Shown here piece after piece: positions 37,296 to 47,378 of a DNA stretch of 64,000 bases. Below the pieces are notes generated by a model, which worked only from the letters and a program-made list of their open reading frames with translations, was not told where the DNA came from and did not search any database. The DNA is from Gammaproteobacteria bacterium (GTDB lineage Bacteria; Pseudomonadota; Gammaproteobacteria; Xanthomonadales; Wenzhouxiangellaceae), in NCBI GenBank assembly GCA_021772975.1, contig JAJFKY010000004.1, positions 1 to 64,000 on the forward strand, in the 5' to 3' direction. How positions within the stretch are numbered: the first letter of the stretch is position 1; each line of letters begins with the position of its first letter. The position numbers and the translations under genes are program-made.

Positions 37296-38108
37296 CTACA
37301 GCCATACCAGCCGGGCTGCCAGTACCAGCAATAACAGCGCGAACACCCGGCGCAGTAGCTGCTCCGGCATGCTGTGCGCCAGGCGCGCTCCCAAGGGGGC
37401 GGCCAGCAAGCCGCAGACGCCGATCAACAGGCCCGCCCGCCATTCAATAGCGCCGACCAATGACAGCTGTGCAGCGTTGCTGCTGCTGATCTGCTGCAGC
37501 GCAAAGCCGATTGCGGCGGCCAATGCCAGTGGATAACCGCAGGCCGCCGCGGTTCCTACCGCTACCGGCATGCGCAGGCCGCGCCAGTTAAAGTAAGGTG
37601 CATTCATACTGCCGCCCCCAATGCCCAACAGCGCGGACAGGTGACCGATCAGCAGCCCGAGGACTGCGTCCCGGGGCCGGTCAAACCGCAGCACTGGCGT
37701 GGCTTTGCAGGCCGATGTGGTTTTGCTGCGCCATAACTTGCTGGCGGTGACCACGGCAAATAGTACAAATAATGCGATCAATAAGCGCCCCTCGAACACA
37801 CCGGATAGATAACTGACGGTAAAACTGGCCAGCCAGGCGCCGCCCGCCAGCCACGGGGTATAGCGCCATAAAAATGACCACAGCACCGCACCTCTGCGCT
37901 GATGGGCGGTAATGCTGCCGAGCGCGGTCAACAGAATACTGCCCATTGAGGTGGCAATAGCAATATGCATGGCCTCGCCGGTCGGCAGACCTTGCTGTAC
38001 CAGCAGTGATACCAGCACCGGCACAATCACCAATCCGCCACCGATGCCCAGCAAACCCGCCAGCAGACCGGCACTTAGTCCGGTCAGAATTAAAATCAGC
38101 AATGACAC
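37296..38108 (-). CDS. TSUP (TauE/SafE) family membrane transporter
   Basis: 270 residues, about eight membrane helices. Two repeats each begin with a Gly-rich LLGIGGG motif (GLLGIGGGLVIVPVL and LLGIGGGSMNAPYF), the signature of TSUP transporters for sulfonates, sulfite or related anions. A link with the sulfite-using SqdB is tempting but not supported by proximity. Confidence 0.9.
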   Translation of the reverse strand: MSLLILILTGLSAGLLAGLLGIGGGLVIVPVLVSLLVQQGLPTGEAMHIAIATSMGSILLTALGSITAHQRRGAVLWSFLWRYTPWLAGGAWLASFTVSYLSGVFEGRLLIALFVLFAVVTASKLWRSKTTSACKATPVLRFDRPRDAVLGLLIGHLSALLGIGGGSMNAPYFNWRGLRMPVAVGTAAACGYPLALAAAIGFALQQISSSNAAQLSLVGAIEWRAGLLIGVCGLLAAPLGARLAHSMPEQLLRRVFALLLLVLAARLVWL

Positions 38109-38174
38109 AACAAATCGAGGTTGAAAGCTGTCATATTCTAGTCTTGCAACCAGAACGAAGATAAATGGATTTCC

Positions 38175-40202
38175 ATGCGCACTAAATGGCTGAAAATGAT
38201 CCGGCAGACTGCCACATGGCTGGTATTTTTGCTACTGCTGCAGGGTTCGTGGCCCAGTCTGGCACAGACGCCGTCACTGCAGTCACAACGCGCTGCCTTT
38301 CAGCGTGCCTGGCAGGCACTGGGCCGCTCTGACTGGAATACCGCCAACACCGAAGCGCGGGCCCTGGCTGACTATCCACTACTGCCTTACCTGCGTGGCG
38401 AGCAGATGCGTCAGCGGCCGGATGCTTTTTCCGAAGCTGAAATCCGGGCCTATCTGCAGCGCTACGCCGACTGGTCATTCGCGGCCTCACTGCGTAACAG
38501 CTGGCTGCGCTGGTTGGGCCGCACCGGTCAATATGAGCTGCTACTGGAGCAGGCCGACAACCCAAGTGACGATCTGCTGCGCTGTTATATCGCGCATGGC
38601 CAGATGGTGCTGCGCGGATCGCAGGCTGAGCACAGAGCGGAATTAATCCAGGCCATCCAGGCGCTGTGGTTATCGGCCAGAAGCCTGCCCAAACAATGCG
38701 ATGCGGCATTTACCTGGCTGGAAAAAGCCGGAGGCATTACCCCGGCATTGGCCTGGCAACGGGTCAGCCGGGCTATGGATGCCGATCAAGCAGGCCTGGC
38801 GGGTTATCTGCGTCGTTATCTGAATGCCGCCGACCGCGCCTGGCTGCAACGCTGGCTGGCGCTGCGCAACCGGCGGGTGGCGACGCTGCGCAGTGCCCGG
38901 CAATGGCCGGATGAACCACGCGCCTGGCAGATTGCCGCCTGGGGCTTGAGCCGACAGGCACGCAGCGATGCCACTGCCGGTTTGGCGTTGTGGCAGGCGC
39001 TGGATCAGCATTTCAGCTGGCCGGCCAGTATCAGCATGCCGCCGCTGCACAGTATGGGGGTATTTCATGCTCTGGATCTGGAGCGTGACGCATTGCAGAC
39101 CATAGACAGCGTCAGCAGCGAGTTTCAGGATCAACAGTTACTGGATTGGCGGGCCCGCGTCGCGCTTGCCAACGGCTTGTGGGATGAGCTACAGAGCAGC
39201 ATTTTACGCATGTCCGGTGAAGGCCAGCAGGATGAGCGCTGGCGCTATTGGCTGGCACGCAGCCTGCAGCACAGAGGACAGCAGCCAGGGGCGCAGGCAC
39301 TGCTCGCTGAGCTGGCGGAACAAGCCAGTTACTATGGTTTTCTGGCGGCCGACTGGCTTGATCAGTCCTATCGTATCTGCCCGGCCACCAGCCAGCCGAA
39401 TGCTGATATCGATCAACTACCCAATCAAGCGCTGATCGAGCGGGCGCTGGAGTTATTCCAGGTGGGTCTGGAAAGTCATGCCTACCGGACCTGGCGCAAC
39501 GCACAAAATGGGCTGGATGATCAGCAGCGTCTGGATGCAGCGCAACTGGCTGCCGATGCCGGCTGGTTGCAGCAATCTATTTTCACGCTCAACGATGCCG
39601 GCCAGCGACAGCAGTATGCTTTGCGTTTTCCAGTGGCCTATGCCAATGAACTGGCGCAACAAACGCAAAACCGTGGGCTTGATACCGCCCTGGTGCATGG
39701 CTTGATCCGGGCAGAAAGCGCGTGGCACCCGGGCGCTGTTTCCAGCGCGGGGGCACGTGGCCTGATGCAGGTTACCCCCGATACCGCCCGCCGGCTGGCC
39801 GGCCAGCACGGGCTTCGCTATCGTGGCAGCGCCAGCCTGCTGGAACCGGAGACCAATATTCAGTTCGGCACCGCCAATCTGGCCAGATTGCTGGCTCAGT
39901 TCGGCAGTGATCCGGTGGCTGTGCTGGCGGCCTACAACGCCGGGCCGCATGTACAGACCCGCTGGCAGAACACCCGGCCCGCCAATCCGCCGGATATCTG
40001 GATTGAAACCCTGCCTTATTTTGAAACCCGGGATTACATCCCACGGGTGCTGGCTTTTAGTGTGGTCTACGATTGGCGATTGGATGGCAGCGCGCAACCG
40101 ATCAGTCAGCGCATGCCCGGAATGACGGCGCTGACCAACGTCCAGACGGGGCAACGTGCGGTAAACTGTACAGTTAACACCATCAATGAGTCAGGCGGAT
40201 AA
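38175..40202 (+). CDS. slt: soluble lytic murein transglycosylase
   Basis: A 675-residue Slt70-like enzyme. It has a signal peptide (to about 30), a long superhelical U/L domain and a C-terminal SLT catalytic domain with Glu514 in LIRAESAWHPGAVSSAGARG, then GLMQVTPDTA and LAAYNAGP. It cleaves glycan strands to 1,6-anhydro ends in the periplasm. Its 3' end overlaps or abuts the next gene. Confidence 0.93.
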   Translation: MRTKWLKMIRQTATWLVFLLLLQGSWPSLAQTPSLQSQRAAFQRAWQALGRSDWNTANTEARALADYPLLPYLRGEQMRQRPDAFSEAEIRAYLQRYADWSFAASLRNSWLRWLGRTGQYELLLEQADNPSDDLLRCYIAHGQMVLRGSQAEHRAELIQAIQALWLSARSLPKQCDAAFTWLEKAGGITPALAWQRVSRAMDADQAGLAGYLRRYLNAADRAWLQRWLALRNRRVATLRSARQWPDEPRAWQIAAWGLSRQARSDATAGLALWQALDQHFSWPASISMPPLHSMGVFHALDLERDALQTIDSVSSEFQDQQLLDWRARVALANGLWDELQSSILRMSGEGQQDERWRYWLARSLQHRGQQPGAQALLAELAEQASYYGFLAADWLDQSYRICPATSQPNADIDQLPNQALIERALELFQVGLESHAYRTWRNAQNGLDDQQRLDAAQLAADAGWLQQSIFTLNDAGQRQQYALRFPVAYANELAQQTQNRGLDTALVHGLIRAESAWHPGAVSSAGARGLMQVTPDTARRLAGQHGLRYRGSASLLEPETNIQFGTANLARLLAQFGSDPVAVLAAYNAGPHVQTRWQNTRPANPPDIWIETLPYFETRDYIPRVLAFSVVYDWRLDGSAQPISQRMPGMTALTNVQTGQRAVNCTVNTINESGG

Positions 40203-40209
40203 TCCAGTC

Positions 40210-41172
40210 ATGAACAAATCTGCGCAACATATTGCCGTTCTGGGTGGCAGCGGCTTCGTCGGTGGACATCTGTGTCAGCAACTGGCCAGGGCCGGGCATC
40301 GCATCACCGTGCTGTCGCGGGCCGGAGCCAGCTGTCACAGCACCACGTTGATCCCGCGTACCCGGGTGATTACCGCGGACGTTTACGATGCCGGGGCATT
40401 GACCGGCATTTTCAAACAGCACGATGTGGTGATTAACCTGGTCGGCATTCTTAATGAGCGCGGCTTCAGTGGCAAAGGTTTTCAGCGCGCGCATGTCGAG
40501 CTGACCGAAACGATCATCAAGGCCATGCAGCAGGCCGGTTGCCAGCGTTATCTGCACATGAGCGCGCTCGGTGCGGGTCAGGGCAAGAGCCATTACCTGA
40601 TCAGCCGGGGGCAGGCCGAGGCCCTGGTTGAGCAGGCCAGCCAGCAAGGGTTGCAGACCACGATATTTCAGCCCTCGGTAATTTTTGGCCGGGGCGACAG
40701 TTTTATCAACCGCTTTGCTCAGTTACTTAAAATCGCTCCGGTATTACCATTGGCCTGTCCGCACAGCCGCTTCCAGCCGGTGTGGGTCGGTGATGTTGCG
40801 GCTGCGTTTGGCCGGGCAGTCAACGACAAGTCGCTGGTTGCTGAAACCCTGGAACTGGGTGGTCCAAATATTTATACCCTGAAACAGCTGGTCAACTACA
40901 CCCGTCAGGTATTGGGTCTGCGCCGCTGGATCATCGGATTGCCCAAACCATTGTCATGGCTGCAGGGTCAGGTCATGGATTTCGTACCCGGCAAACCTTT
41001 TTCCAGTGATAACTATCGATCGCTGCAGCTGGACAGCATCTGTCAGCACAACGCATTGCCGGAGCTGGGCATACCACCGCGCGCGTTGGAAGAAGTCGCC
41101 CCGGAGTATCTGTTAAGCGCTTCCAAGCGGCGGCGTTATCAGCGTTATCAGGCCACCGCCCGGCGCGATTGA
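40210..41172 (+). CDS. NAD(P)-dependent epimerase, NDUFA9-like
   Basis: 320 residues, atypical SDR with the NAD motif VLGGSGFVGGHLCQ, VVINLVGILNE, HMSALGAG and FQPSVIFGRGDSFI. These are the features of the complex-I NDUFA9-like group whose bacterial function is unclear. An in-frame ATG at 40186 lies within slt; 40210 is 7 bp past the slt stop. It probably shares a transcript with slt and cca. Confidence 0.85.
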   Translation: MNKSAQHIAVLGGSGFVGGHLCQQLARAGHRITVLSRAGASCHSTTLIPRTRVITADVYDAGALTGIFKQHDVVINLVGILNERGFSGKGFQRAHVELTETIIKAMQQAGCQRYLHMSALGAGQGKSHYLISRGQAEALVEQASQQGLQTTIFQPSVIFGRGDSFINRFAQLLKIAPVLPLACPHSRFQPVWVGDVAAAFGRAVNDKSLVAETLELGGPNIYTLKQLVNYTRQVLGLRRWIIGLPKPLSWLQGQVMDFVPGKPFSSDNYRSLQLDSICQHNALPELGIPPRALEEVAPEYLLSASKRRRYQRYQATARRD

Positions 41173-41202
41173 CGCGGCTGGCTGATCAACGCCCCTGACA
41201 CG

Positions 41203-42444
41203 ATGCAGATTTATACCGTTGGTGGAGCAGTGCGCGATCAGCTGCTGGGTCTGCCGGTCGAAGATCGCGATTATGTGGTGGTGGGCGCAACCCCGGAACA
41301 ACTGATCAAACAGGGTTACCGACCGGTTGGCAAAGATTTCCCGGTGTTCCTGCATCCCCGCACCCAGCAGGAGTATGCCCTGGCCCGCACTGAACGCAAA
41401 CAGGGCAGGGGCCATCAGGGTTTTGTGTTTCATACCGGCCAGGATGTCACCCTGGAAGAAGATCTGCAGCGGCGTGACCTAACCATTAATGCCATTGCCC
41501 GCGATGCTGAGGGGCAGTTGATCGATCCCTATCACGGCCAGCGCGATCTGGCGGCGGGAATACTGCGGCATATCTCGCCCGCCTTTGGTGAAGATCCTCT
41601 GCGGGTATTCAGAGTCGCCCGATTTGCCGCCCGATTTGCACCGCTGGGCTTTAGCATTGCGCCGGAAACACTGACTTTGATGCGTCAGATCAGCGCCTCC
41701 GGAGAACTCGCCACACTCAGCGCCGAGCGTATCTGGCAGGAAATGCACAAAGCCTTGAGTGGACCCGCGCCACAGGTGTTTATTCGAGTGTTACGCGAAT
41801 GTGATGCGCTGGTCGAAATTCTGCCGGAGGTCGATGCGCTGTTCGGGGTGCCGCAACCAGCCCAGTATCATCCGGAAATCGACACCGGTCTGCATGTTCT
41901 GCTGTGTCTGGAGCAGGCAGCGCAGGCCAATTGTGATCCGATAGTGGTGTATGCCGTATTGCTGCACGACCTGGGCAAGGCATTGACACCAACGGCCGTG
42001 CTGCCGGCCCATCATGGTCATGAATTGTCCGGTGTACCGCTGGTGCAGGCCGTTGGTCAGCGGCTGAAGGTCCCGAAAAAATATACTGAACTGGCGGAAA
42101 TTGTCAGCGAATGGCATCTGTATGCACACCGCGCGATGGAACTTAAACCCAAAACGTTACTGAAATTACTGGAAAGCACGGATGCTTTTCGCCGGCCGGC
42201 AAGATTTATGCAGTTTCTGCAGGCCTGTGAGATGGACGCACGCGGGCGGACCGGGCTGGCAGATCGGGATTATTCGCAGCGAGAGTTTTTACAGCAGGTG
42301 TTCAGAGCCGCCGCGGATATTGATATGGCTGAGCTGGTCAAAAACAAACTGCCGGGTCCGGACATCGCGGCAAGCATTTATAGCGAACGACTGGCGGCGA
42401 TACGGGTCATGACAAAAGAGTATCAAACGGGCCAGAGTATTTAA
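41203..42444 (+). CDS. cca: multifunctional CCA tRNA nucleotidyltransferase
   Basis: 413 residues; E. coli Cca is 412. It adds and repairs the 3' CCA of tRNAs. The catalytic N-domain has GGAVRDQLLG with the metal Asp pair in VEDRDY. RRDLTINAIA and RVARFAARF follow. A C-terminal HD domain (LLHDLGKALT) adds phosphodiesterase/phosphatase activity. Confidence 0.96.
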   Translation: MQIYTVGGAVRDQLLGLPVEDRDYVVVGATPEQLIKQGYRPVGKDFPVFLHPRTQQEYALARTERKQGRGHQGFVFHTGQDVTLEEDLQRRDLTINAIARDAEGQLIDPYHGQRDLAAGILRHISPAFGEDPLRVFRVARFAARFAPLGFSIAPETLTLMRQISASGELATLSAERIWQEMHKALSGPAPQVFIRVLRECDALVEILPEVDALFGVPQPAQYHPEIDTGLHVLLCLEQAAQANCDPIVVYAVLLHDLGKALTPTAVLPAHHGHELSGVPLVQAVGQRLKVPKKYTELAEIVSEWHLYAHRAMELKPKTLLKLLESTDAFRRPARFMQFLQACEMDARGRTGLADRDYSQREFLQQVFRAAADIDMAELVKNKLPGPDIAASIYSERLAAIRVMTKEYQTGQSI

Positions 42445-42467
42445 CCAGCTAGTCGACCCCGTTTGTA

Positions 42468-43553
42468 TTATTTGCGTAAGCGCAGCACCTTGAATTTTTC
42501 CCCCATCTCACCGGGTAGCATCAATTGCTTCATTTCATGCGAGCGCTCCAGCGCCGCCTGTGTACTACAGTCAGCCAGGGCATTTTGCATCACCTGCTCT
42601 ATTCCGGCGCTGATTAAGAAATTGGCCTGAGTCTGATAATCAATAATCGTCAGGCCGCAGGCTTCGGCGGCATCCATAACCGCTGAAAAATCGACAAACG
42701 CGGTAATGTCCTGCCCGCCCGGATCAGCCAGGATGTCGAAATGTCCCTGCTGGGCCTGATGGCTGACCAGGGTGCCCATGTGTCGTTGCGGATGATAGAA
42801 CTCGTGGCGCAGGTAGCCATAATCGATCAGCAGGATTTCACCGGCGTTCAGGTTGGCGCTGATGGCATCGATAAAATCCGGCAGTTGCAGGCATATTTCG
42901 GAACGATAAGGCGATGGCCACGTAATCTCGTGCTCGGTCGCGAGCGTCTGCTGTAATCGAGTCACGGCCTGAGTCAGGGCAGCGGTGGCTGGCTGTGCGC
43001 GCCATTCCAGTTGCGTAGCATGATTAACGGCTACCGCCATACGTTCAACAGTCCCGTCAGCCACCTGAAAATGTTCAACCGGCAGAGCATCAAGCACTTC
43101 ATTGGCGATCACAATGCCCTGCCAGGCTTGTCCAGGCGGCTCATCCAGCCACTCCAGCGTGACCGGCAAACCGAGTCTGGCCAGACGATCCTGTTGACGT
43201 TGCCGCAAAGCGTCGCTTTTTTCCAGAATTCGATAGTGGCCGGGTAAGCGTTCCAGCTGGTGCAGCGCCTTCAGCAGATCAAAAGCCAGCTGGCCGCTGC
43301 CGGCGCCGATCTCCAGAATATCGTAAGTATCCCCTTGCTCAGCCATTGCCAGCACTGGCCGGGCCAGCGTCTCGGCAAACAGGCTGCCCAGTTCCGGCGC
43401 GGTGACAAAATCACCTTCAGCGCCAAAAATCGCCTTGCCGGAAGCGTAATAACCATGGCCTGGCGCGTACAGGCAATAATTCATAAAATCCACGAACGGC
43501 AGCGGACCATGGAGCCGGATATCCTCGCTGATCTGTTGCTGCAGTGCGTTCAT
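42468..43553 (-). CDS. MidA/NDUFAF7-like SAM-dependent methyltransferase
   Basis: A 361-residue COG1565/DUF185 protein: FMNYCLYAPGHGYY, FVTAPELGSLFAE, and SAM motif ILEIGAGSGQLA. The mitochondrial relative NDUFAF7 methylates an Arg in complex I; the bacterial role is uncertain. Its start is head-to-head with the SDR gene, leaving only 14 bp between my preferred starts. Confidence 0.88.
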   Translation of the reverse strand: MNALQQQISEDIRLHGPLPFVDFMNYCLYAPGHGYYASGKAIFGAEGDFVTAPELGSLFAETLARPVLAMAEQGDTYDILEIGAGSGQLAFDLLKALHQLERLPGHYRILEKSDALRQRQQDRLARLGLPVTLEWLDEPPGQAWQGIVIANEVLDALPVEHFQVADGTVERMAVAVNHATQLEWRAQPATAALTQAVTRLQQTLATEHEITWPSPYRSEICLQLPDFIDAISANLNAGEILLIDYGYLRHEFYHPQRHMGTLVSHQAQQGHFDILADPGGQDITAFVDFSAVMDAAEACGLTIIDYQTQANFLISAGIEQVMQNALADCSTQAALERSHEMKQLMLPGEMGEKFKVLRLRK

Positions 43554-43567
43554 GCGACAATGTTGAC

Positions 43568-44335
43568 ATGCCAGACCAGAATCCTCCAGAGCAAAATCCG
43601 AAAGCGCGACAGGTTGCGCTGATTACCGGCGCGGCGCGGCGTATCGGCGCCAGCATTGCCGGCCATCTGCATGCCCGGGGGTTGCAGGTATTGATTCATT
43701 GCCGCGCTTCACGGCAGGCAGCCGACGCACTGGCCGCTAAGCTGAACGCCCGCCGGGCGGACTCGGCCCAGGTGGTGTGCGCTGATCTGGCTGACCTGCA
43801 GGCTTTGCGGCAGCTGGCCGGAAACATCGCTGAGCGAAACGGCCGGCTGGATGTGCTGGTGCATAATGCCTCGCAGTTTTATCCCACACCATTGGCGTCA
43901 GCAACGCCGGAAGACTGGACGGCGCTGATGGACAGCAATGCCCGCGGTGCGTTGTTTCTGACCCAGCAACTGGAATCGTTGCTGCGTGAATCGCAGGGCA
44001 GTATCGTCAGCATTGTGGATATCCACGTGGACCGCCCGTTAAAAGAGCACACCGTTTATTGCATGGCCAAGTCCGCACTGCAGACCATGACCCGCTCACT
44101 GGCCAAGGAGCTGGCGCCGGAGGTGCGCGTTAACGGCGTAGCGCCGGGGGCCATCTTGTGGCCGGAACAGGGTTTATCCGAGCGCGCGCAAGCCACGATT
44201 CTGGAGCGCATACCGCTGCAGCGCAGTGGCAGCCCGGACGACATCGCCGCCGCAGTGGCCTTTCTGGCGCTGGATGCGCCATATATTACCGGTCAGATTC
44301 TGGCCGTAGATGGTGGCCGCAGCCTGTTTATGTGA
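43568..44335 (+). CDS. folM: pteridine reductase-like SDR (FolM type)
   Basis: About 255 residues, classical SDR: cofactor motif TGAARRIGASIA with Arg favouring NADPH, HNASQFYPTP, and active site YCMAKSALQ. The PTR1/FolM group reduces dihydromonapterin or dihydrofolate-like pterins, and the adjoining folK and folB support this. A longer start at 43544 overlaps the divergent gene. Convergent with folK. Confidence 0.82.
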   Translation: MPDQNPPEQNPKARQVALITGAARRIGASIAGHLHARGLQVLIHCRASRQAADALAAKLNARRADSAQVVCADLADLQALRQLAGNIAERNGRLDVLVHNASQFYPTPLASATPEDWTALMDSNARGALFLTQQLESLLRESQGSIVSIVDIHVDRPLKEHTVYCMAKSALQTMTRSLAKELAPEVRVNGVAPGAILWPEQGLSERAQATILERIPLQRSGSPDDIAAAVAFLALDAPYITGQILAVDGGRSLFM

Positions 44336-44392
44336 TGACTGATCAGCCTGGACTCTGATCCCGAGTCCGGCTCGGTCTGGCCGGGCACCAAT

Positions 44393-44878
44393 TTACAGGG
44401 TGGTTAAAGACATCGGTTGCCGGGCTTTATCCGGAAACTCCCGCCATAGACGCCGATAGGATTTTTTTTCAATTGGATGGCGTAATCTTGGCGCCAGGTC
44501 AGCTAAAGGCTTCAGCACATGCGCGTAGTTAAGAATTTCCGCGCGTGGCAGTTCCAGGCTTTCATCAGCCTGGACACGATGGCCGAATAACAGAATATCG
44601 ATATCCAGGGAGCGATCAGAAAATTTAGGCTGGGTGCGGTCCCGGCCGTGCTCGTCTTCCAGTTGCCGCAGCCAATCACGCAGGGCGCGGGCCTGCAGGT
44701 TGGTTTTGATTTTGACCGCCATATTCAAAAAATCATCGCCATCAAAGCCAACCGCCGGGCAACAATAGACCGGTGACCACTCAATTGCACCGAATTTGGT
44801 TTCCAGTGCCCGCAGCGCGCTGCGCAGATGCTTGCGAGCCTCGGTGTTGCTGCCCAGGCCAAGATAAACGTCGGTCAT
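44393..44878 (-). CDS. folK: HPPK, 2-amino-4-hydroxy-6-hydroxymethyldihydropteridine pyrophosphokinase
   Basis: A 161-residue FolK that pyrophosphorylates the pterin in folate synthesis. Signatures are YLGLGSN, the ATP-binding D(R)TQPKFSDRSLDIDILLFG stretch and LPRAEILNYAHVLKPLADLAP. The start ATG overlaps the folB stop by four bases. An in-frame upstream extension lies inside folB and is rejected. Confidence 0.95.
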   Translation of the reverse strand: MTDVYLGLGSNTEARKHLRSALRALETKFGAIEWSPVYCCPAVGFDGDDFLNMAVKIKTNLQARALRDWLRQLEDEHGRDRTQPKFSDRSLDIDILLFGHRVQADESLELPRAEILNYAHVLKPLADLAPRLRHPIEKKSYRRLWREFPDKARQPMSLTTL

Positions 44879-45264
44879 TGTATCGGTCCGCTGGCCGTCC
44901 GCTCGATCAATACACCGACCGCGCGGGAACCGCGTACCGCGCCGGGTTTGCTGAGTTTGAGCCGCAGCCACTCTACCGGAAATTCGTTGAGCACGATTTC
45001 GGCACAGCGCTGGGCCAGCGTTTCCACCAGCTGGAATTCGCTTTGCTCAATAAAGCCGATCAAACGCTTGGCGACCTGCTTGTAATTCAAGGTTTGGTCG
45101 ATCTGGTCGGTCAGGGCGGCATGCGCGATATTCGCGTCCATTTCCAGATCCAGACTGACGATTTGTTTCTGGGTGCGCTCCCAGTCGTAGATACCGATAA
45201 TGGTTTCCACTTCCAGGGCTTCAATAAATACCCGGTCATGGGCAGGTGGTCGGTGCATAGGCAA
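44875..45264 (-). CDS. folB: dihydroneopterin aldolase
   Basis: A 129-residue FolB: VFIEALEVETIIGIYDWER at the N-terminus, VETLAQRCAEIVL, and KLSKPGAVRG with the catalytic Lys. It acts one step before FolK, to which it is translationally coupled. The first 3 bases after tsaD's stop are 7 bp away, so tsaD and folB are on opposite ends of one minus-strand run with tsaD upstream. Confidence 0.93.
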   Translation of the reverse strand: MPMHRPPAHDRVFIEALEVETIIGIYDWERTQKQIVSLDLEMDANIAHAALTDQIDQTLNYKQVAKRLIGFIEQSEFQLVETLAQRCAEIVLNEFPVEWLRLKLSKPGAVRGSRAVGVLIERTASGPIQ

Positions 45265-45270
45265 ACTCTT

Positions 45271-46311
45271 TTAACGGTTAACGGCTGGCAGTTCTTCCAG
45301 CGGCCAGCGGGGCCGGGCATCAATTCTGGTGTGTTGATAACCCTTACCATATTGGCCCGTTTGCAGCCGAAGGCAACCGGCAAAAGCGATCATGGCGCCA
45401 TTGTCGGTACAAAATTCGGGACGCGGATAGCTGACCTGGAAGCCCGCTTTGGCGCCGGCCTGCTGCAACCCCCGGCGTAATGCACGGTTGGCGCCCACCC
45501 CGCCGGCTACAATCAATTGCTGGTGACCGGTCTGCTGCATCGCCCGGCGGCATTTGATCGCCAGAGTATCAACCACCGCTAACTCAAAACCAGCGGCAAT
45601 ATCAGCTTTGACCTGATCCGCATCAGGCGCCAGCGATTGTTTTTCCCACAGCGTGCGGGTGTGGGTTTTCAAACCGCTGAAACTGAAATCCAGGCCGGGG
45701 CGGTCGGTCATCGGCCGCGGAAAACGAAACCGCTGTGGATCACCCGATTGCGCCAGTGCCGCCAGTGCCGGCCCGCCGGGGTAGCTCAGACCCAGCAACT
45801 TGGCGGTTTTATCAAAGGCTTCACCGGCAGCATCATCCAGCGTCTCGCCCAGCAGCCGGTACTGGCCCACTTCGGTGACATCCACCAGCATGGTATGCCC
45901 ACCGGATACCAGTAACGCCACAAACGGAAACTCGGGCGGCTCGTCTTCCAGTAACGGCGCCAGCAAATGGCCTTCCATATGATGAACGCCGAGTGCCGGT
46001 ACATCCAGCGCCCAGGCCAGTGCCTCGGCCATGCCCGAACCCACCAGTAATGCCCCGATCAGACCCGGACCCTGGGTATAAGCAATGCCGTCTATGGCGT
46101 CCAGGGTCAACCCGGCGGAGTCCAGCAGGGCTCGAATCAGGGGCAATAATTTGCGCACGTGGTCGCGGGAAGCCAATTCCGGCACCACACCACCAAATTC
46201 GGCATGCAGTTCAATCTGACTGTAGAGGCGATCAGCCAGCAGGCCATCTACATCTGAATACAGGGCAACGCCGGTTTCGTCGCAGGAAGTTTCGATGCCA
46301 AGAATGTTCAC
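45271..46311 (-). CDS. tsaD: tRNA N6-threonylcarbamoyladenosine synthase subunit TsaD
   Basis: A 346-residue TsaD (Kae1/YgjD). It transfers threonylcarbamoyl to A37 of ANN-reading tRNAs, including the tRNA-Ile2 in this window. The metal motif is [24 protein letters not shown] starts the ASKHA fold, and [10 protein letters not shown] and VAGGVGANR are present. The start is GTG at 46311, right before NILGIET; longer in-frame starts lack family similarity. Confidence 0.95.
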   Translation of the reverse strand: MNILGIETSCDETGVALYSDVDGLLADRLYSQIELHAEFGGVVPELASRDHVRKLLPLIRALLDSAGLTLDAIDGIAYTQGPGLIGALLVGSGMAEALAWALDVPALGVHHMEGHLLAPLLEDEPPEFPFVALLVSGGHTMLVDVTEVGQYRLLGETLDDAAGEAFDKTAKLLGLSYPGGPALAALAQSGDPQRFRFPRPMTDRPGLDFSFSGLKTHTRTLWEKQSLAPDADQVKADIAAGFELAVVDTLAIKCRRAMQQTGHQQLIVAGGVGANRALRRGLQQAGAKAGFQVSYPRPEFCTDNGAMIAFAGCLRLQTGQYGKGYQHTRIDARPRWPLEELPAVNR

Positions 46312-46494
46312 ATGCTGCCGATTGCGAAAAGTGCTCAGGAGCGGGAAGTTTACCTGAATGTGGGGGTCGACAGACACTGCGCTGGCAGTTGCGGAGCGAC
46401 ACCTTATCGCGGGCAAAAATGATCATGTGGGATGGTTTGTCCGGTCTCCAGGCTGGAGCAGGTGAGCTCACCCGGACGCCCGGCGCAGCGGATT

Positions 46495-46524
46495 TTGCGA
46501 TACGCCATAAATGGCTGCTATAAT
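46495..46524 (+). promoter_or_regulatory. sigma70 promoter of the rpsU-dnaG-rpoD operon
   Basis: TTGCGA at 46495-46500 and a consensus TATAAT at 46519-46524 with an 18-bp spacer. It lies 55 bp before the rpsU start and is the best-looking vegetative promoter in the window. Confidence 0.7.
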
Positions 46525-46579
46525 AAGCGGCTAACTGTTTATTTTGTCAGCACATGCTGCAACAACTGAAGGAGCCTTC

Positions 46580-46792
46580 ATGCCAAGTGTAAAAGTTCGT
46601 GAAAACGAGCCATTTGAATACGCATTGCGCCGTTTCAAACGGTCGTGCGAAAAAGCCGGTGTTATCGCCGAAACTCGTCGCCGTGAATTCTATGAAAAGC
46701 CGACGCAGGAACGCAAGCGTAAAGCTGCCGCTGCCGTGAAGCGCAATCTGCGCCGCGTATCGCGCGATGCCGCGCCACGCCGCCAGTACTAA
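46580..46792 (+). CDS. rpsU: 30S ribosomal protein S21
   Basis: A 70-residue, very basic protein: [20 protein letters not shown] followed by the Arg/Lys-rich tail. It is near-identical in length to E. coli S21 (71). AAGGAG stands 6 bases before the ATG. First gene of the macromolecular synthesis operon. Confidence 0.97.
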   Translation: MPSVKVRENEPFEYALRRFKRSCEKAGVIAETRRREFYEKPTQERKRKAAAAVKRNLRRVSRDAAPRRQY

Positions 46793-46830
46793 AACATCTT
46801 TTTTATTCTGATCCAACCCTTCCGGATGGT

Positions 46831-47283
46831 ATGACCGCTGCATTGAAAAACCGATTGCTTGAGGACGTCAAGCAAGCTATGCGGGCGGGCGACAAAGCAC
46901 GACTGGGTACGCTGCGCATGACCACCGCTGCTGTCAAGCAGCGCGAAGTGGACGAGCGTATCGAACTGGACGATTCAGACATCATTGCGATCATTGAGAA
47001 AATGATCAAACAGCGGCGCGATGCGGAACAGCAGTTTCGTGCAGCCGGACGCAATGAACTGGCCGATCAGGAAGCCTCGGAAATAGTCATCCTGCAGGAT
47101 TATCTGCCCGCTCAATTGAGTGAGGCCGAGATTGAAGCTGAAATCGGCAAGCTGCTGGCGGAGCTGGATGTCAGCGGTATGCAGGCCATGGGCCAGGTAA
47201 TGGGCGAGCTCAAGCCGCGTCTGCAGGGACGTGCGGACATGGGTAAGGTCAGCGCGCTGGTCCGACAGCAATTACAGGGCTAG
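46831..47283 (+). CDS. yqeY: GatB/YqeY domain protein
   Basis: 150 residues, YqeY family: LKNRLLEDVKQAMRAGDKARLGTLR, RDAEQQFRAAGRNELADQE, and LPAQLSEAEIEAEI. It is related to the tRNA-binding tail domain of GatB. Its role is not settled. Insertion between rpsU and dnaG is common outside the enterics. Confidence 0.92.
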   Translation: MTAALKNRLLEDVKQAMRAGDKARLGTLRMTTAAVKQREVDERIELDDSDIIAIIEKMIKQRRDAEQQFRAAGRNELADQEASEIVILQDYLPAQLSEAEIEAEIGKLLAELDVSGMQAMGQVMGELKPRLQGRADMGKVSALVRQQLQG

Positions 47284-47378
47284 CCGGCGTTATTACCCGG
47301 CCATCAAACAGGCTAAGCGCTAACCAGTTTTATATCGGTTAGCTGCATTCCCCTAACCGGCAAATTCCCGGCTCATCC